Assembly (NCBI GenBank): GCA_963575745.1
Contig: CAUYUJ010001414.1
Span: 293,270 to 357,269 of the forward strand
DNA: 64,000 nt
Source: Prorocentrum cordatum
Lineage: Eukaryota > Sar > Dinophyceae > Prorocentrales > Prorocentraceae
Direction: 5' to 3'
Position 1 is the stretch's first letter; every line of letters begins with the position of its first letter. The position numbers and the translations under genes were made by a program. Below are positions 48,641 to 59,720 of the stretch, piece after piece. The notes beneath the pieces are model-generated. The model saw only the letters and a list, made by a program, of their open reading frames with translations, searched no databases and had not been told where the DNA came from.

Positions 48641-49185
48641 CGAAGCTCAGGGTGGATGCCTCGACCCCAATCGCGCGCGCAGCGCCAGCAGGGGGCCCGA
48701 TGGCCCACCCCGCCCAGGAGCGCACGCTTTGGCTATGTGGTCGTTTCCTTATTCATTATTTTGCCGATCGGCGCGGGCCCCAAAACCCCGCCTCCCCCCC
48801 CCGTGGAGCAGGTCTTGTCTGTCTTTTGGCGCCTGTTTCGAGCGGGTGGGGTCTCCCCCTCGATGGACACACGGCCCAACAACAGCCGCACTGGGCAGAG
48901 GTCCGGAGCCAGACCTCCCCTCCCCCTCCCCCGTTCCGCCCAATGTCGGACCGCCGAATCAGAAAACCGCTCACCATGTGGATCCGAGCGGCGGCAAGAC
49001 CCCCGATGAGTGCCGCTGCCCTGCCCTCGTTCTCGCCTTGGTGGGGCCTTGGAAGAGAGAGGCCCTCGTCGCCACGGGTCGGGTTCGCCCCGAGATGCTG
49101 AGCCGAGCGCATCCCGCGAGAGAGGTCCCGGGAGAGGAGGGGCATCGTGAGGGGCAGCCTTAGGGCCCGATGGGCTCGGGGTTAA
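48641..49185. other. No gene seen
   Basis: GC-rich spacer. GGAGCAGGTCTTGTCTGTCTTT near 48804 echoes GGAGTAGGTCTTGCCTGTTTTC at 48596, so a duplication of about 210 bp is possible. Confidence 0.4.
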
Positions 49186-49290
49186 GTCGGGCGTGTCCCT
49201 CTGCAGGAGGAAGATTCAAAGATAGTCCAAAACTGGTCTGGGGACGATTTTCCCTGTATTGTTTTGTCCTTTTTTGTTGTTCGTGTCGGC
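49186..49290 (+). mobile_element. Family K, left half only
   Basis: GTCGGGCGTGTCCCTCTGCAG and GGTCTGGGGACGATTTTCC followed by a T-rich centre; no right end is found before the G/C runs begin. Confidence 0.65.
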
Positions 49291-49339
49291 CTCTGGAGGG
49301 CGGGCTTCGTCGGGGGCGGCCCACAGGGGAGTGAGGACG

Positions 49340-49550
49340 GGGGGGGGGTTTATGTGGGGGAGGGGGGGGGGCGGGTCCGGACCCCCCCCTTCAAGGGGGG
49401 GGGGAGGACGGACGGGGGGGTCGGACCCCCCCCCCTGAAGGGGGGGGGTCGGACGGGGAGGGGGGGGGAGGGGTCGAAAATCTCACCCCCCCCTTTACAT
49501 GGGGGGAGGGGGGGGTGTTCTGCGAGCACCCCCCCCTTTTCAATTACAGG
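49340..49550. repeat. Poly-G/poly-C inverted-repeat cluster
   Basis: Alternating G-runs and C-runs of 8-11, such as GGGTCCGGACCCCCCCCTTC and CCCCCTGAAGGGGGGG, give several overlapping hairpins and possible G-quadruplexes. Sequence accuracy here may be low. Confidence 0.8.
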
Positions 49551-50599
49551 GTGATTCAGTGGCGCGCTTTCCTTCTCAGGTTCCCCCCCCCCTCTCGCGC
49601 CAGCCCTTCGTGTGCGCCGCCAACACTGGCCTCTTCGGCTGCCCTGGCTGGCTGACGACGCCTCCGCCGGGTCCCGAGAATATGCACCACCACCACCACC
49701 ACCACCACCTCCATTCCCCCTCCCTCCTCTACCCTCCTCCTCCCCTCCTTTTCGGTGCTGGTGTATATTTGTTGGCCCCGCAATTATATTTACGCAGGAC
49801 GAAAGATTTTCCCTCGAGGTGCACATGGCGATGATGAAGTGAAAGTTAATAACCGAACCCCCTTCCCCCGTAGAATCTCAACGCGGGTGGGCTCCAGGGT
49901 CCGCGGATCCGATTTCTTCCGGTTCCCCCTTTTTCGAATACTACAGATTTAAATAAAATGGGTAGCAATCGGATCCGCCGTAAAAAAAGAAATAAGACCG
50001 AACACGGATCCAGCAAATCTGAAATCGGATCCGCACGGACGGAAATCGGATCCGCCGAGACAGACGCCAAGCCAAAGCCACACTTGGCTCCGCGCGAACT
50101 GCATGGGAACCGACGGCGATCATCTCATACGCGTCTGCTCAAGACTTCAAGCCGTCGTTCCGGGCCCAAGCGGAAAGACTCTTCGTCCTGGGGATGTACA
50201 GTGAAAACGTATAGTAAGGACGGGTGATAAGGACTCGAGACCCTTGGAGGCCGAGGTTTGGATTTGTTGGGCGGCGGCCTGAGAGGCTGGCCAGGGGAAA
50301 CGGCAAAGGACGTGGCCGCAGAGGCAAGGACACAAGGGCACCCTAGAAAAGGCGCGCGCCCTCACTGTGCGCGCTGACTGTATCTCCCAAGGCTCCACGG
50401 CGCCGTTCCTTGCTTCAATAACCTCCCCCAGCCTCCCCGCCTGCGGGCGCCCCCGACCCGCGGGCCTCGGGGCCCTCGCGGACGCGCCCCGGGGGCGGAA
50501 CAATGGCCTGGCCGCGGATGGAAGAAGCCACGGGCCCGAGGGCCGAGGGCCGAGGGCCGGAAAGGGGCGATGGTCGGGGGAAACAATTCCGGAGCTCTC
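49551..50599. other. No gene supported
   Basis: Mixed-composition spacer. At 49900-50060 GGATCCG/CGGATCC-type words recur about seven times (GCGGATCCGATTT, ATCGGATCCGCCG, ATCGGATCCGCAC) in both orientations. Only short frames. Confidence 0.45.
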
Positions 50600-50761
50600 G
50601 GAGGTGGATAGACCTCCTGCCCTGACACGTCGATTAGTGAATTGGCCGTTTTCGGTTCGCGAGAGGGCGTCGCGGCCGTCATTTTGCGGGTCCACGTCCG
50701 TCGGTTTCGGTCCTAGGCCGTTTTCACTAAAGGGAAGTTAAGGGAGGTTTGTCCACCGCTG
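50600..50761 (+). mobile_element. MITE-like repeat, family A, copy 4
   Basis: GGAGGTGGATAGACCTCC, GACACGTCGATTAGTGAATT, CGTCGGTTTCGGTCC, and GGAGGTTTGTCCACCGCTGA at the right. About 12 bp shorter inside than copy 2. Confidence 0.88.
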
Positions 50762-50960
50762 AAGCACCCCCCCTCCCCCCAACCTCAATGTTGGCACGCG
50801 CGGGGGAGACTGCGGCCGAAGTGCATCTCATCAGACCCACCGCCAACTTTGAACACTGGGGGGGGGGAGCCGTTGGCAGATGGATGTGGCATCATGAGTG
50901 TTCGCTAATGTGTTCCGAGGCCTGAATGGTCGGGGCAGTCATCCTGCACACTAGGCACCA

Positions 50961-51062
50961 CGGCGTCACCCCCGAGGAGGTGAGCGACAGCTACCACGCC
51001 ACACGGCACAGCGGCGTCACCCCAGAGGAGGTGATCGACAGCTACGATACCGCATGGCACAG
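50961..51062 (+). repeat. Two tandem 51-bp units
   Basis: CGGCGTCACCCCCGAGGAGG and CGGCGTCACCCCAGAGGAGG head units of 51 bp (50961-51011, 51012-51062). In the open frame each encodes GVTPEEVxDSY. The unit is a multiple of three, but the frame is only 65 codons. Confidence 0.8.
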
Positions 51063-51711
51063 GGCCCCGGGATCCTCGCAGATCGATCGGGGTCGAGACA
51101 GCTTTGGGCACGCGCCAGCATGAGGGCTGGCACATCGTGCCTGGATCATCCACACGACTCGGCATGCCAACTATCTATATGCTAGGAGGATTGAGGCTGG
51201 AGGGGCGAGGTTCGAGCTTCCACGTTGGATTGTCGAGGTGCTCATCATCGTTAGACTTGCTGCAGGATGGCGATTCGCACACGTGCTGGGGCGGGGGGGG
51301 GCAGCGTCGCGCAGTGACGAATATCATACATGGGTTGCAGGCTTGCTCAGGGGCGCCGCCGTCGTCAGCGAGACTCGTGGATCGTCCTCTCCCGAGAGCT
51401 GCCCCTGGAGGCCGAAGCAGAGGTGATGGGCCTAGGACGAGGAGGAGGAGGAGGAGGACGAGGAGGAGGAGGAGGAGGAGGAGGAGGACCCCCTCCCCCT
51501 CTTACTTCTGGTGGTGGTGGTGGTGGTGGAAGACAAGCCCATCAAGAGGGGCGCGCGAGGCGCCTCACTGCGGCCCGCGCCCCGTCGCCCGCCCCCCCCC
51601 CCCTGGCACAGGCCCAGGCCGCCGCGGGCCAGACGGGTCCCGAGGAGAGTGGGCCCCAGGCCCTAGGCTCTCCCCCGGGGTCAATCCTTCACGCCCTCCT
51701 CCTCGCTCCTC
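51063..51711. other. No gene supported
   Basis: Moderate-GC then GC-rich sequence. (GGA)n at about 51438-51487 and (GGT)n at about 51508-51530. Frames crossing these are low complexity. Confidence 0.45.
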
Positions 51712-51995
51712 TTTGCTCCCCCTCCTCCTCCTCCTCCTCCTCCTCCTCCTCCTCCTCCTCCTCCTCCTCCTGCTCCTACTCCTCCTACTCTTACTCCTCC
51801 TCCTTCTCCTCCTCCTCCTCCTCCTCCTCGCTCCTCCTCCTCCTCGCTCCTCCTCGCTCCTCGCTCCTCCTCCTCCTCGCTCCTCCCCCTCCTCCTCCTC
51901 GCTCCTCCTCGCTCCTCGCTCCTCCTCCTCGCTCCTCCTCGCCCCATTGGTCCTCCTCGCCTCCTCGCTACTCCTCGCTCATCCTCGCTCCCCCT
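51712..51995 (+). repeat. (TCC)n tract with CTCGCTCCTCC variants
   Basis: A pure TCC start (51718-51770) changes to a compound CTCCTCGCTCCTC higher-order repeat. Confidence 0.95.
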
Positions 51996-52424
51996 CGTCC
52001 TTGACGTGGGTGCTTCGCGCAATGAATTACGGGTGCTTCTCCTGCCCTCCAGCTCGGAGGCCTGAGAGGCGACGCCACCACCTCCAGCGGGGCCACCGCC
52101 AGCGAGCGGGGTCCAGGATGCCTCCCCGAGCTATGGAGAGAGTCAGGGGTGGTCTCCAGCGAGAGTAGGAGGGACCACAGCGCCAGGACGTAGTTGGCCC
52201 CAGAGTCGGCATGGCCGTGTTTGCACGGTTTTCGAGAAGGTGTCTTGAAAGTGGGAACGGGGTAAAGAGCACGGCGACCAGAAAGGCAAGACACGGCTCC
52301 AGGATGGGAACCGGAACCGGAAGCGGCAAACACCAAGTCGAGACGGAACCGACACGCAATCGGCGACGGGACCGGCAACAACAAGGGCAACACGGAACCG
52401 GTAAACAGCGGCGCTGTCGTTTCT

Positions 52425-52590
52425 CAGAGCGTGAATTACCTATCCCGCTTTCGCTTCCAGGCAAGACCAAGCCATACCACGCGCCTCCTCGTCAAGCGGC
52501 CTGATCAGTACAGGCCGCAGTTTGGCATCGTTTGGTATCTCTTGGAAGCGAGGGTGGTCAAAAGCGAGGGAGGTTTGTTTTCCCCCTATT
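52425..52590 (+). mobile_element. MITE-like repeat, family C, copy 3
   Basis: TCAGAGCGTGAATTACCTATC to AGCGAGGGAGGTTTGTTTTC; CCAGGCAAGACCAAGCCATA and AAGCGGCCTGATCAGTACAG show single-base differences from copies 1 and 2. Confidence 0.88.
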
Positions 52591-52688
52591 CCAGGGCCCA
52601 CTCAGCGCCAGGATGACCGTCTTTGGCGCCTCGACCCGGCCAGGGCCAGCGCGACCCCCCGCACGCTGGCCAGCAGCCCTCGCGTCAA

Positions 52689-52853
52689 GTCGGGCCCGTG
52701 TCCCTCCACAGGAGGAATGTTCGAAGTATCCAGAAATAGTCTGGGGACGAGTGTTTGACTATGTTTGGATATTTTGTTTGTATGTTGGCCGTTTTGTTTT
52801 TCAGTTTTTAAAGGAGCTCGTCCAAAATCCGCCTGTAGGGGGACATGCCCGAC
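52689..52853 (+). mobile_element. MITE-like repeat, family K, copy 4
   Basis: The best preserved copy: GTCGGGCCCGTGTCCCTCCA at the left, CTGTAGGGGGACATGCCCGAC at the right (near-perfect inverted ends). AT-rich centre with GTCTGGGGACGA and TTTGTTTTTCAG. Confidence 0.9.
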
Positions 52854-52884
52854 CTAGCCCTCGCGGCCTCTGGTGCGTGCAAGA

Positions 52885-53010
52885 CTCATATCCATATCCA
52901 GTGCCTCTTGGACTTTTTTGGAAGCGGCGCCACAAGGCCGAGGCGCACTGGATATGGATAAAAATCGAGCCTCTAGGGGGCAAATGTATCCATATCCAGT
53001 GCGCCTCGGG
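52885..53010. repeat. Three copies of TATCCATATCCAGTGC, one inverted
   Basis: ATCCATATCCAGTGCCTC (52890), its complement GCACTGGATATGGAT (52947-52961) and TATCCATATCCAGTGCGCCT (52987). The first two make a foldback; TGGATACAG at 53047 is a fourth fragment. Confidence 0.75.
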
Positions 53011-53238
53011 TTTCTTGGGAAGGGAGCCCGAAACTCCATACTGCAGTGGATACAGACAGAAGTATTGCCCGCATCTGGCTCCCCCGGGAGGGTACGCGGG
53101 CGCGCCGGGAGGGCCGCAGCTCCCGCTCGCATGCGGGCGGAGGCGTGCAGGGCTCGCGCCGCGATCCGCGGGCCCGCGCCGCCTCCACACTTGCCCGCTG
53201 TGCGTCGCTTGCTGTCGGCGCGCGTGCCTTGTGCTCGC

Positions 53239-53617
53239 AGGTTGGTAGACCTCCTGCCCTCAGAAGGCGAAAACTCACCCCCACCCCCAGTCCCGACGCC
53301 CATCCCCTCACCGGCGATTCAAGGGGCCGGGACTGGGCGCGGGGGTGGGTTTTCTCCATTCTTGGACCCCGAAAACCCACCCCCACCCCCAGTCCCGACT
53401 CCTTGAATCGCAGGTTCGGGGGTGGAGTCGGGACTGGGGGTGGGGGTAGGTTTTCGCTTTCTCATACCCTGACACGTCGATTAGCGAATTGGCCGTTTTC
53501 GGTTTGCGAGAGGGCGTCGCGGCCGTCATTTTTGCGGGTCCAGGTCCGTCGGTTTCGGTCCTGGGCCGCTTTCAATAGAAAGGGTGGTTTACGAAAGGGA
53601 GGTTTGTCCACCGCCGA
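53239..53617 (+). mobile_element. MITE-like repeat, family A, copy 5, split by an insertion
   Basis: Left end GTTGGTAGACCTCCTGCCCT stops at 53260. The family resumes at 53467 with CCCTGACACGTCGATTAGCG and runs to GGTTTGTCCACCGCCGA. The intervening 206 bp is a separate TIR element. Confidence 0.9.
53261..53466. mobile_element. 206-bp TIR element nested in family A
   Basis: CCCT flanks both sides (53257-53260, 53467-53470). The ~37-bp ends are inverted with four mismatches: CAGAAGGCGAAAACTCACCC, CCACCCCCAGTCCCGAC versus GTCGGGACTGGGGGTGGGGG, TAGGTTTTCGCTTTCTC. An inner pair, GGGGGTGGGTTTTC and GAAAACCCACCCCC, is also inverted. Non-coding. Confidence 0.92.
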
Positions 53618-53754
53618 TATGCGATCTGGCGCCGGCCAGGCATGCAAGCAGCAGGCCGGCATGCCATGCACGTCCGAGGTGGTGAGACAAGGCGTGGCTG
53701 CCATCCAGGGAGGCGCTCCGCGCAGCAAGCACTGTACGTCACAACGACACAAGA

Positions 53755-54355
53755 AGGAGGAGGAGGAGGCGGAGGAGGAGGAGGAGGCGGAGGAGGAGGA
53801 GGAGGCGGAGGAGGAGGAGGAGGAAGAGGAGGAGAAGGAGGAGGAGGACGAGGAGGACTGTGCCGCCCAAGCGTGCGTTACTCCTCGCCCCAAAGAGGGT
53901 TTGTAAATCTTCGTGGAGGCCGAGCGCTTACGGGCACCGCCGCCGGCCCCCGCCGGCAGGCGGCTGCGTGGGCGACCTGGCGCGGTGGCTGGGCCGAGGC
54001 TGGCCTGTTCTTCGTCGGCGTTGTCGTCGTCGGCGTCGTCGTCAGTGGAGGAGGAGGACGCGGAGGAGGAGGAGGAGGAAGAGGAGCAGGAGGGATTTTG
54101 ATGCTGTTGGTGATGATGATGGGTGGCGGGTGATGGGCGGAGATGATCGTGATCACGATGATGCTGCTGATGATGATGGTGATTGTGATGATGAGGAGGA
54201 GGCGGCGGCGGAGGCAAAGGCAAGGGGAGGAGGAGGAGGAGGAGGAGGAGGAGGAGGAGGAGGAGGAGGAGGAGGATGGGTGACGACGTTGCTGATGATG
54301 ATGTGGAGGAGAACTGGGATTGGGAGGAAGAAGAGGGAGAACTGAGTAACTTCAA
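53755..54355 (+). repeat. (GGA)n and (GAT)n compound tracts
   Basis: GGA/GGC at 53755-53855, GGA at 54043-54090, GAT at 54108-54195, GGA at 54225-54275. Spacers between have no supported gene. Confidence 0.9.
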
Positions 54356-54466
54356 CATGTGTCAACGATGATGCTGCACCGCACCCTCCTGTCCCGAGTC
54401 TTATCCTCAGAAGTCCCTACAAGCCTACCTGGCGAGATCCCCGTTTTGAGAGGAACTGCACTGCAA

Positions 54467-54770
54467 CAGGAGGAGGAGGAAGAGGAGGAGGAGGAGGAGG
54501 AGGAGGAGGAGGAGGAGGAGGAGGGGATGAGGAGAGGGAGGAGGAGGAGGGGGAGGCGCAGGAGGAGGAGGAGGAGGAGGAGGAGCAGGAGGAGGAGGAG
54601 GAGGAGGAAGAGGAGGAGGAGGAGGAGGAGGAGGAGAGGAGGAGGAGGAGGAGGAGGGAGGAAGAGGAGGAGGGAGGAGGAGGAGGAGGAGGAGGAGGAG
54701 GAGGAGGAGAGGAGGAGGAGGAAGAGGAGGAGAGGAGGAGGAGGAGGAGGAGGAGGAGGGAGGAGGAGGA
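54467..54770 (+). repeat. (GGA)n tract
   Basis: About 300 bp of GGA with GCA and GGGA variants. Confidence 0.96.
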
Positions 54771-54976
54771 GTTCCCGCCAATTCGACATGAGCCTGCAGC
54801 GAGCTGGCCCTGGAGATGGGTGTCCGCTGACCCCCCCTTACGGTGCCCGACGGCGGGCGGCTCCCCCTCGGCCCGCACGCCGATCCACCTCCGCCCCCCT
54901 GCGAGGGGCAGCTCCGGAGGTGGACGGGAGGCTGGGCCGGCGGTGCGGGACGACGGGGGGCGGGAGGCGGGAAGCA

Positions 54977-55145
54977 GAAGAGGAGGAGGAGGAGGAGGAG
55001 GAGGAGGAGGAGGAGGAGGAGGAGGAGGCGGAGAGGGAGGAGGAGGAGCAGGAGAGGAGGAGGAGGAGGAGGAGGAAGAGGAGGAGGAGGAGGAGGAGGA
55101 GGAGGAGGAGGAGGAGGAGGAGGAGGAGGAGGAGGAGCAGGAGAG
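54977..55145 (+). repeat. (GGA)n tract upstream of the host exon
   Basis: About 170 bp of GGA ending about 90 bp before the exon's ATG. The coding frame stays open through it, but I place the start after it. Confidence 0.95.
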
Positions 55146-55236
55146 GAAGCCCCTGTGGCTCAGGCGTCTGCCTGAGGAGGGGCCATTCGCTTGCACTTGC
55201 GAGCCGCTGTTCTCCCCCCTTGCCCCCCGCGCCGCC

Positions 55237-56171
55237 ATGGTCTCAGCAGCCAGGCTCCATTGGATCATCCAGGAGCTAGCGAATGGCCGCCAAGGTGCTG
55301 TCAAACTGCGCAGCCACAGCGACAAGCTGATCATGCAGATCTGCCTGTTCCCCGTCTGGGAGCCGACTATGCGGAACAGCCTCATGATAAGTTTGCTCCA
55401 CATGGTGCAGCTGGACATCGACAGCGCTAGTATCGTGGACCACGGGCACAAAAACTCCAAAGGCGAGTCCCACATCCGTCTTGTCGTGAAGCCCCTTCCG
55501 GTTTTCTTCGGAGGCTTCTCTGATACGCCGCCGGACATTTCTGCGGCGCAGGAGGGCTCCGAGCGCCAGACGCACGCCGAGTCCATCGGGCCAGTCCTGG
55601 CGCACGAGAAGGATGAGTCGTCCAGCGTGCAGCTTCCTGGTGAAGGTGGCGCGACTGGCTCGGGCTCTGCGGCGATGGAGAGCGAACCCTGTGCCAAGGC
55701 GGAGATTGATATCGATGTGGTGAGGCCCCAGCGGCACGGAAAGGCCATTGTTCTTCAGCAGCACGGCGAGAAGCACACATTCGTTCCAGGCATGGCCGCG
55801 CGCCTTGTTGGCCTCGAGGCTAGGCCGCTGCTAAATGGTCGCGAAGGCACCCTGAGCTTCTACGATGGCGCTGCTGACCGCTGGGCCTTTAAGACTGGTG
55901 CGGAGGCCATTCGTGTCAAGGCATCTTGTCTTGAGCCTATCGGCTCCCATGCGAAAAAGTCTCTCGGCATGGCGTTCCAAAAGGCCGCCTTCGAGTGCCA
56001 ACATGTGGACCCAGTTGCTAACGACCAGGTGTTCCAGATATTGCACGACCTCGCTGCTCAAGAAGGGCAGCCTGGGGTGGCCGCTGTCTTCCCATCGTTG
56101 CTCAGCGACAAGACAGCCTTCGACAAGATGTACTGCCACGCGGCCGCCAGGAGCCCTGAGACCGTCTACCA
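55237..56171 (+). CDS. Probable host gene, first coding exon (unknown function)
   Basis: 311 codons from an ATG in a strong context (GCCGCCATGG). The frame ends at a TGA that overlaps a consensus donor (CCA|GTGAGT, donor from 56172), so the exon probably continues by splicing. Mixed-composition, non-repetitive protein: an N-terminal half with IIQELANGRQGAVKLR and LLHMVQLDIDSASIVDHG, an acidic linker, then GLEARPLLNGREGTLSFYD near 190. That last motif is a short beta-rich pattern I associate with many dinoflagellate proteins. No catalytic motif seen. Codon use is balanced, unlike the repeats around it. No spliced leader or promoter is visible upstream. Confidence 0.6.
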
Positions 56172-56517
56172 GTGAGTGGCGCTTAGCTGCATTCTTGGTG
56201 CGCCCAGTGCATCCGTTCTTATGCCCCCATGCGCCATTCCTTGCGCCCCGCGTCGTCCGTTGGGTTGCGCTTCTCGTCATGGCTGCTGGCGCCCCCATGT
56301 ATGTTGGGGTTGCGCTTCCCGTCTAAGGTCCTGGTTTCATGTGCCACTCGATCCTTCGGGCGAGTGCAGTGTTGCCAGGTCTTGCGGGCGAGATTCGGCT
56401 GCGTCTCTCGTGCGCGTCGCTGCTCTCCTCGTCCCCCGCTACACTTGCCGCCATTCTCACCGCTGACGCATGCATGCGTGGACACCTCAGACGTTAACCC
56501 TCAGGGCTGTGGGAAGA
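56172..56517 (+). other. Probable intron start
   Basis: Begins GTGAGTGGCG. GGGTTGCGCTTCTCGTC (56262) and GGGTTGCGCTTCCCGTC (56308) are tandem. A possible acceptor, CCCTCAG|GGCTGTGGG, is at 56505, just before the RT2 insertion site. A downstream acceptor beyond RT2 is equally possible. Confidence 0.4.
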
Positions 56518-56533
56518 AGCAGGAGAGGAGGAG

Positions 56534-56597
56534 TAATTCTAATTCTAATTCTATCTGAAGCGTCATCCTCCTCTAGGGAGGTCGCTTAAACACCAAC
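56534..56597 (-). other. RT2 3' UTR and tail
   Basis: On the minus strand: AAGCG, CCTCC, loop CTAGA, GGAGG, CGCTT (a two-part hairpin), then AGATA and GAATTAGAATTAGAATTA. Short-repeat tails are typical of several non-LTR families and replace poly(A). Confidence 0.8.
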
Positions 56598-57410
56598 TCA
56601 CACATCAGGGAAACGGGTGCCCGACTTCGGGGGAAGCCCGCGGGAGATCCTCGACAAAACCTCCTTCCCAGTGGACGAGGGCCGATCACAAGCCCTGCTC
56701 AGAATGCGAGGGGGGTTCACTGTGCAAAAACCACCGCATGCCTCGCAAAACAAAACCCCTCGAAACGCGGCCAACCGATGCGTGGGCGAACAAAACTCCG
56801 ACATTGGGTGGTCCAGGGGTGTTCCACACCCCTGAACAGCAGCCAGATCATCAGGCGGCGGATCTTCCACCCCTGAGGCCTGGGCGACGCGAGGAGGAAG
56901 ACGCGGAATCCGCTGCTGCAGTTCACAGCGAGGCTTGCAGGGATCAGGCCAAAAATCCGCCAGCTTGCCCTTCAAAGGGAAGCCCCGCGCACATCGAGAA
57001 CACTTGAGAGACGCCGAACGCACCTCGGGAGAGTGACCACTATCGCGCAAGCGACACAACCTCTCAGCGCAACTGGTCTGTTGTCCGCGCTGCCGCCTAG
57101 GAACCCGTCCCGAAGTCTCACGACCTCCCGAGAAAAGCACCTCACGCTGGACCGCCAACAACCGCGACAAAACATCAAACGCAAGTTCGTCGGCCCGACG
57201 GGCTCGGTCAACAAAATCCTCGGGGATCTGGGCCCTGTCAGCAGCAGCATCGGCAAAGAAATCAGCAGCCTTGTTCAAATACACTTCTACATCACTCATG
57301 AACATATTTTGGCGTTGGGCCTGGGTCGAATGCGATTTCGTCCACAACACTTGGATAGATACCCCTCTAGCGAACATGACATCATGAAATTGCACCCAAA
57401 GATCCAGCAT
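56598..57410 (-). pseudogene. RT2 ORF2 fragment: end of RNase H and Cys-rich tail
   Basis: 270 codons in the same frame as the fragment upstream, separated only by a TAA at 57423-57425. LNKAADFFADAAA carries the last RNase H acidic position. CSRCARGF and FCEACGGFC are Cys pairs like those at the end of RT1 ORF2. Ends at the natural TGA. Confidence 0.8.
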
Positions 57411-57422
57411 CGAAGACCCACG

Positions 57423-58658
57423 TTAGTCACGCAAGGGGCGACGTGACCCTGGAACTACCCGCAAATAATCACAGTACACGCGACAATGCCCCGTAGTACG
57501 ACGTGCCAGCATAATGAGAGCAAACAACTCCGCACAAGGAGAGGGCTGCTTCTTGGTAGGGAGGGTGCCCATGAGGAGGGAGTCGAAGAGGCCAGATGAA
57601 CCTAAGTGGACACACGCCCAGCCACAGCGGCGAAGCCGCCAGTCCTTAGTGAACTTCCCCCCAGATCCATCTATTCCCCACACTCCTCCATCGATCACAC
57701 CTCCTCCGATCAGTCGGCCCCACTCCCACACCTGCGAAACAGGCGGAGGCAAATGGCCACACGTGAGGGCCTTCGGGACCAAGCCTCGAAACCACAAACA
57801 CGAAAGCTCAGGCTCCGCTAAAACCCGATCGCGCAAACAATCGGTGCGATCCAAGACCGCATCAGGCACAGGCCGATTGCAGGAGCAGTCCCAAAAGCGA
57901 TGGAAAGGGGTCTCTGCTGAGGCCCCGCAGCGTGCACAGGTTCCACCTGAACTCGAGCGGTATCCCGCATCGTAAAGTCTGGACTCCGTCCAGTAGCCAC
58001 CAGCGACAAGATTACGCACCATTCCTGCAGCCTCCGCCTCACCATTCCTTTCCTGATGACGTAACATACGATACAGCACAGTAAAATCAACTCCTCCTTC
58101 CACCCCTGTACCCATATAATGACCCGCTGCCGCTTGCCACGAAAGCGACTGGCATGCATCAAACAAAAGGTCCCAAAGATGGGCAGGGAAATCTGCATCA
58201 GTCACCCGCAATGTAACTGTACCAACACGCCAGCAGACTGGAGGAACAGGATCCCATCGCAAATCAAGTAGCACCGCAAGCGTAGCCGCAATCGGACCTC
58301 GCACGACTTGCCAACGGTACTGAGTGCACTCGAATTTAGCCAACACCTGCTTCCACACACGGGCCACACGCATACGTTGTTTATGTTCCATCCCACTCCA
58401 CGCTGACGCAAAGGCATTGAGTTGTTCGTACCGCAACCTAAACTGGGGGTCATCCTTAGCAGGGCTAACCAAACTCAGAACGGTAGTCGTACAGGACCCA
58501 GGACGCCACCAACCAGAACACGTAGCGGCCTGACTCTTCATGCTTTGGACCTGCGACGGCGAAAGACCCAAAACTTCATGGCCCCAGGATCCAACCGCCA
58601 ACACCGCAGGCTTATAGAGCTTCCTAGCTCTGCCGACTAAACGAGTCAGACACCTCAC
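57423..58658 (-). pseudogene. RT2 ORF2 fragment: RT connection, zinc knuckle, start of RNase H
   Basis: 411 codons. CARCGASAETPFHRFWDC is the zinc knuckle between RT and RNase H, as in RT1. RNase H residues appear in GIDGSGGKF, CAELFALIML and VYCDYLRVV. It is joined to the RT fragment by a frame change near 58656. Confidence 0.8.
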
Positions 58659-59704
58659 TTCGCAGCTTTCTTATACGCAACGGCACGTCGCTGTCTCAAC
58701 TTACTCACACAACGTCGACGCCCTGCAGTAGTCATGACCCCCAGGTCGCGCACCGCTTCCCCAACTCGAATAGGAAGCTGTGCAGCGCGGAAACAACCCT
58801 CAAGATGATCTTGCAAAGCTCGATCTGAACACACGAAAGTACTCTTACTGGAAATTGTAGTGCCAGCTTGCTCAAGCTGATGACTCAAATGAACTGCGGC
58901 TGGCACGATGCGCGAGACAATATCACTCCAAGAACCCTGCTGCGTCTGGGTAATGTCATCGACGTACGCCAGAGTGACAACAGGAACATACTGGGCGTGT
59001 GCGAAATCCAACAGATCGTACAAGTAGATTTTAACCCAAGGCATAGATTGCACACACCCAGGAAGCACCCCACAACCAGTGGGCATCACGTCGGACACGA
59101 AGCCGTTGACCTCCAAAATACGCGGGGCCTCATGCATCAAGATACCTAAATACAGCAAGTGAACGGGATAAGACATCTGCAAGGCGAATCCAGCCAGGCG
59201 GAGAGGGTCCACCGTATCAAAAAACTTACTGAGGCCCCAGTACAGCCCAACCGAAAGCTCCCCAAGATATCTAGCAGTCTCATGGCCGATCTCTCGCAAC
59301 AGCGCGGCCTGCAACGCCGAAGAGCCCCTAGCCGCGGTACCCCAAAAGTTTTCACGCTCCCGAGACCACTCATCAATGTCACGGCCTCGCGCACGACAAT
59401 AGACCCGATGCAACGACGGGCATTTGCAAACAGGGCGCTCCGCATCAGCCGCCTTAGGTAACAGAGCGATGATACCCATCATCACCTGCGTGGGCCACAT
59501 CATACAAGATTCGCACTGATTGAGGAGATCCGCGTAGGCCCCAACAGCAGCCCCAGGGAGGGACGCCACAATCCGCGGAGGCCAACAGTCAATGCCCACA
59601 GCAGTGTCAGCCTTGAACATCCGCGCAGCTCTGGACACCGCGCAGGGGGTCAACGGCTCGAGATCACCAACGGCCGCCAGAGCCATACGGCGAACCACAT
59701 CCAA
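58655..59704 (-). pseudogene. RT2 ORF2 fragment: reverse transcriptase
   Basis: 349 codons. TAVGIDCWPPRI is the fingers motif, LSKFFDTVDPLRL motif A with the catalytic Asp, TGCGVLPGCVQS motif B, and LAYVDDITQ the catalytic YVDD. All residues needed for polymerisation are present, but the frame is separated from the endonuclease. Confidence 0.88.
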
Positions 59705-59720
59705 AACTCCCGAGAGGGCC

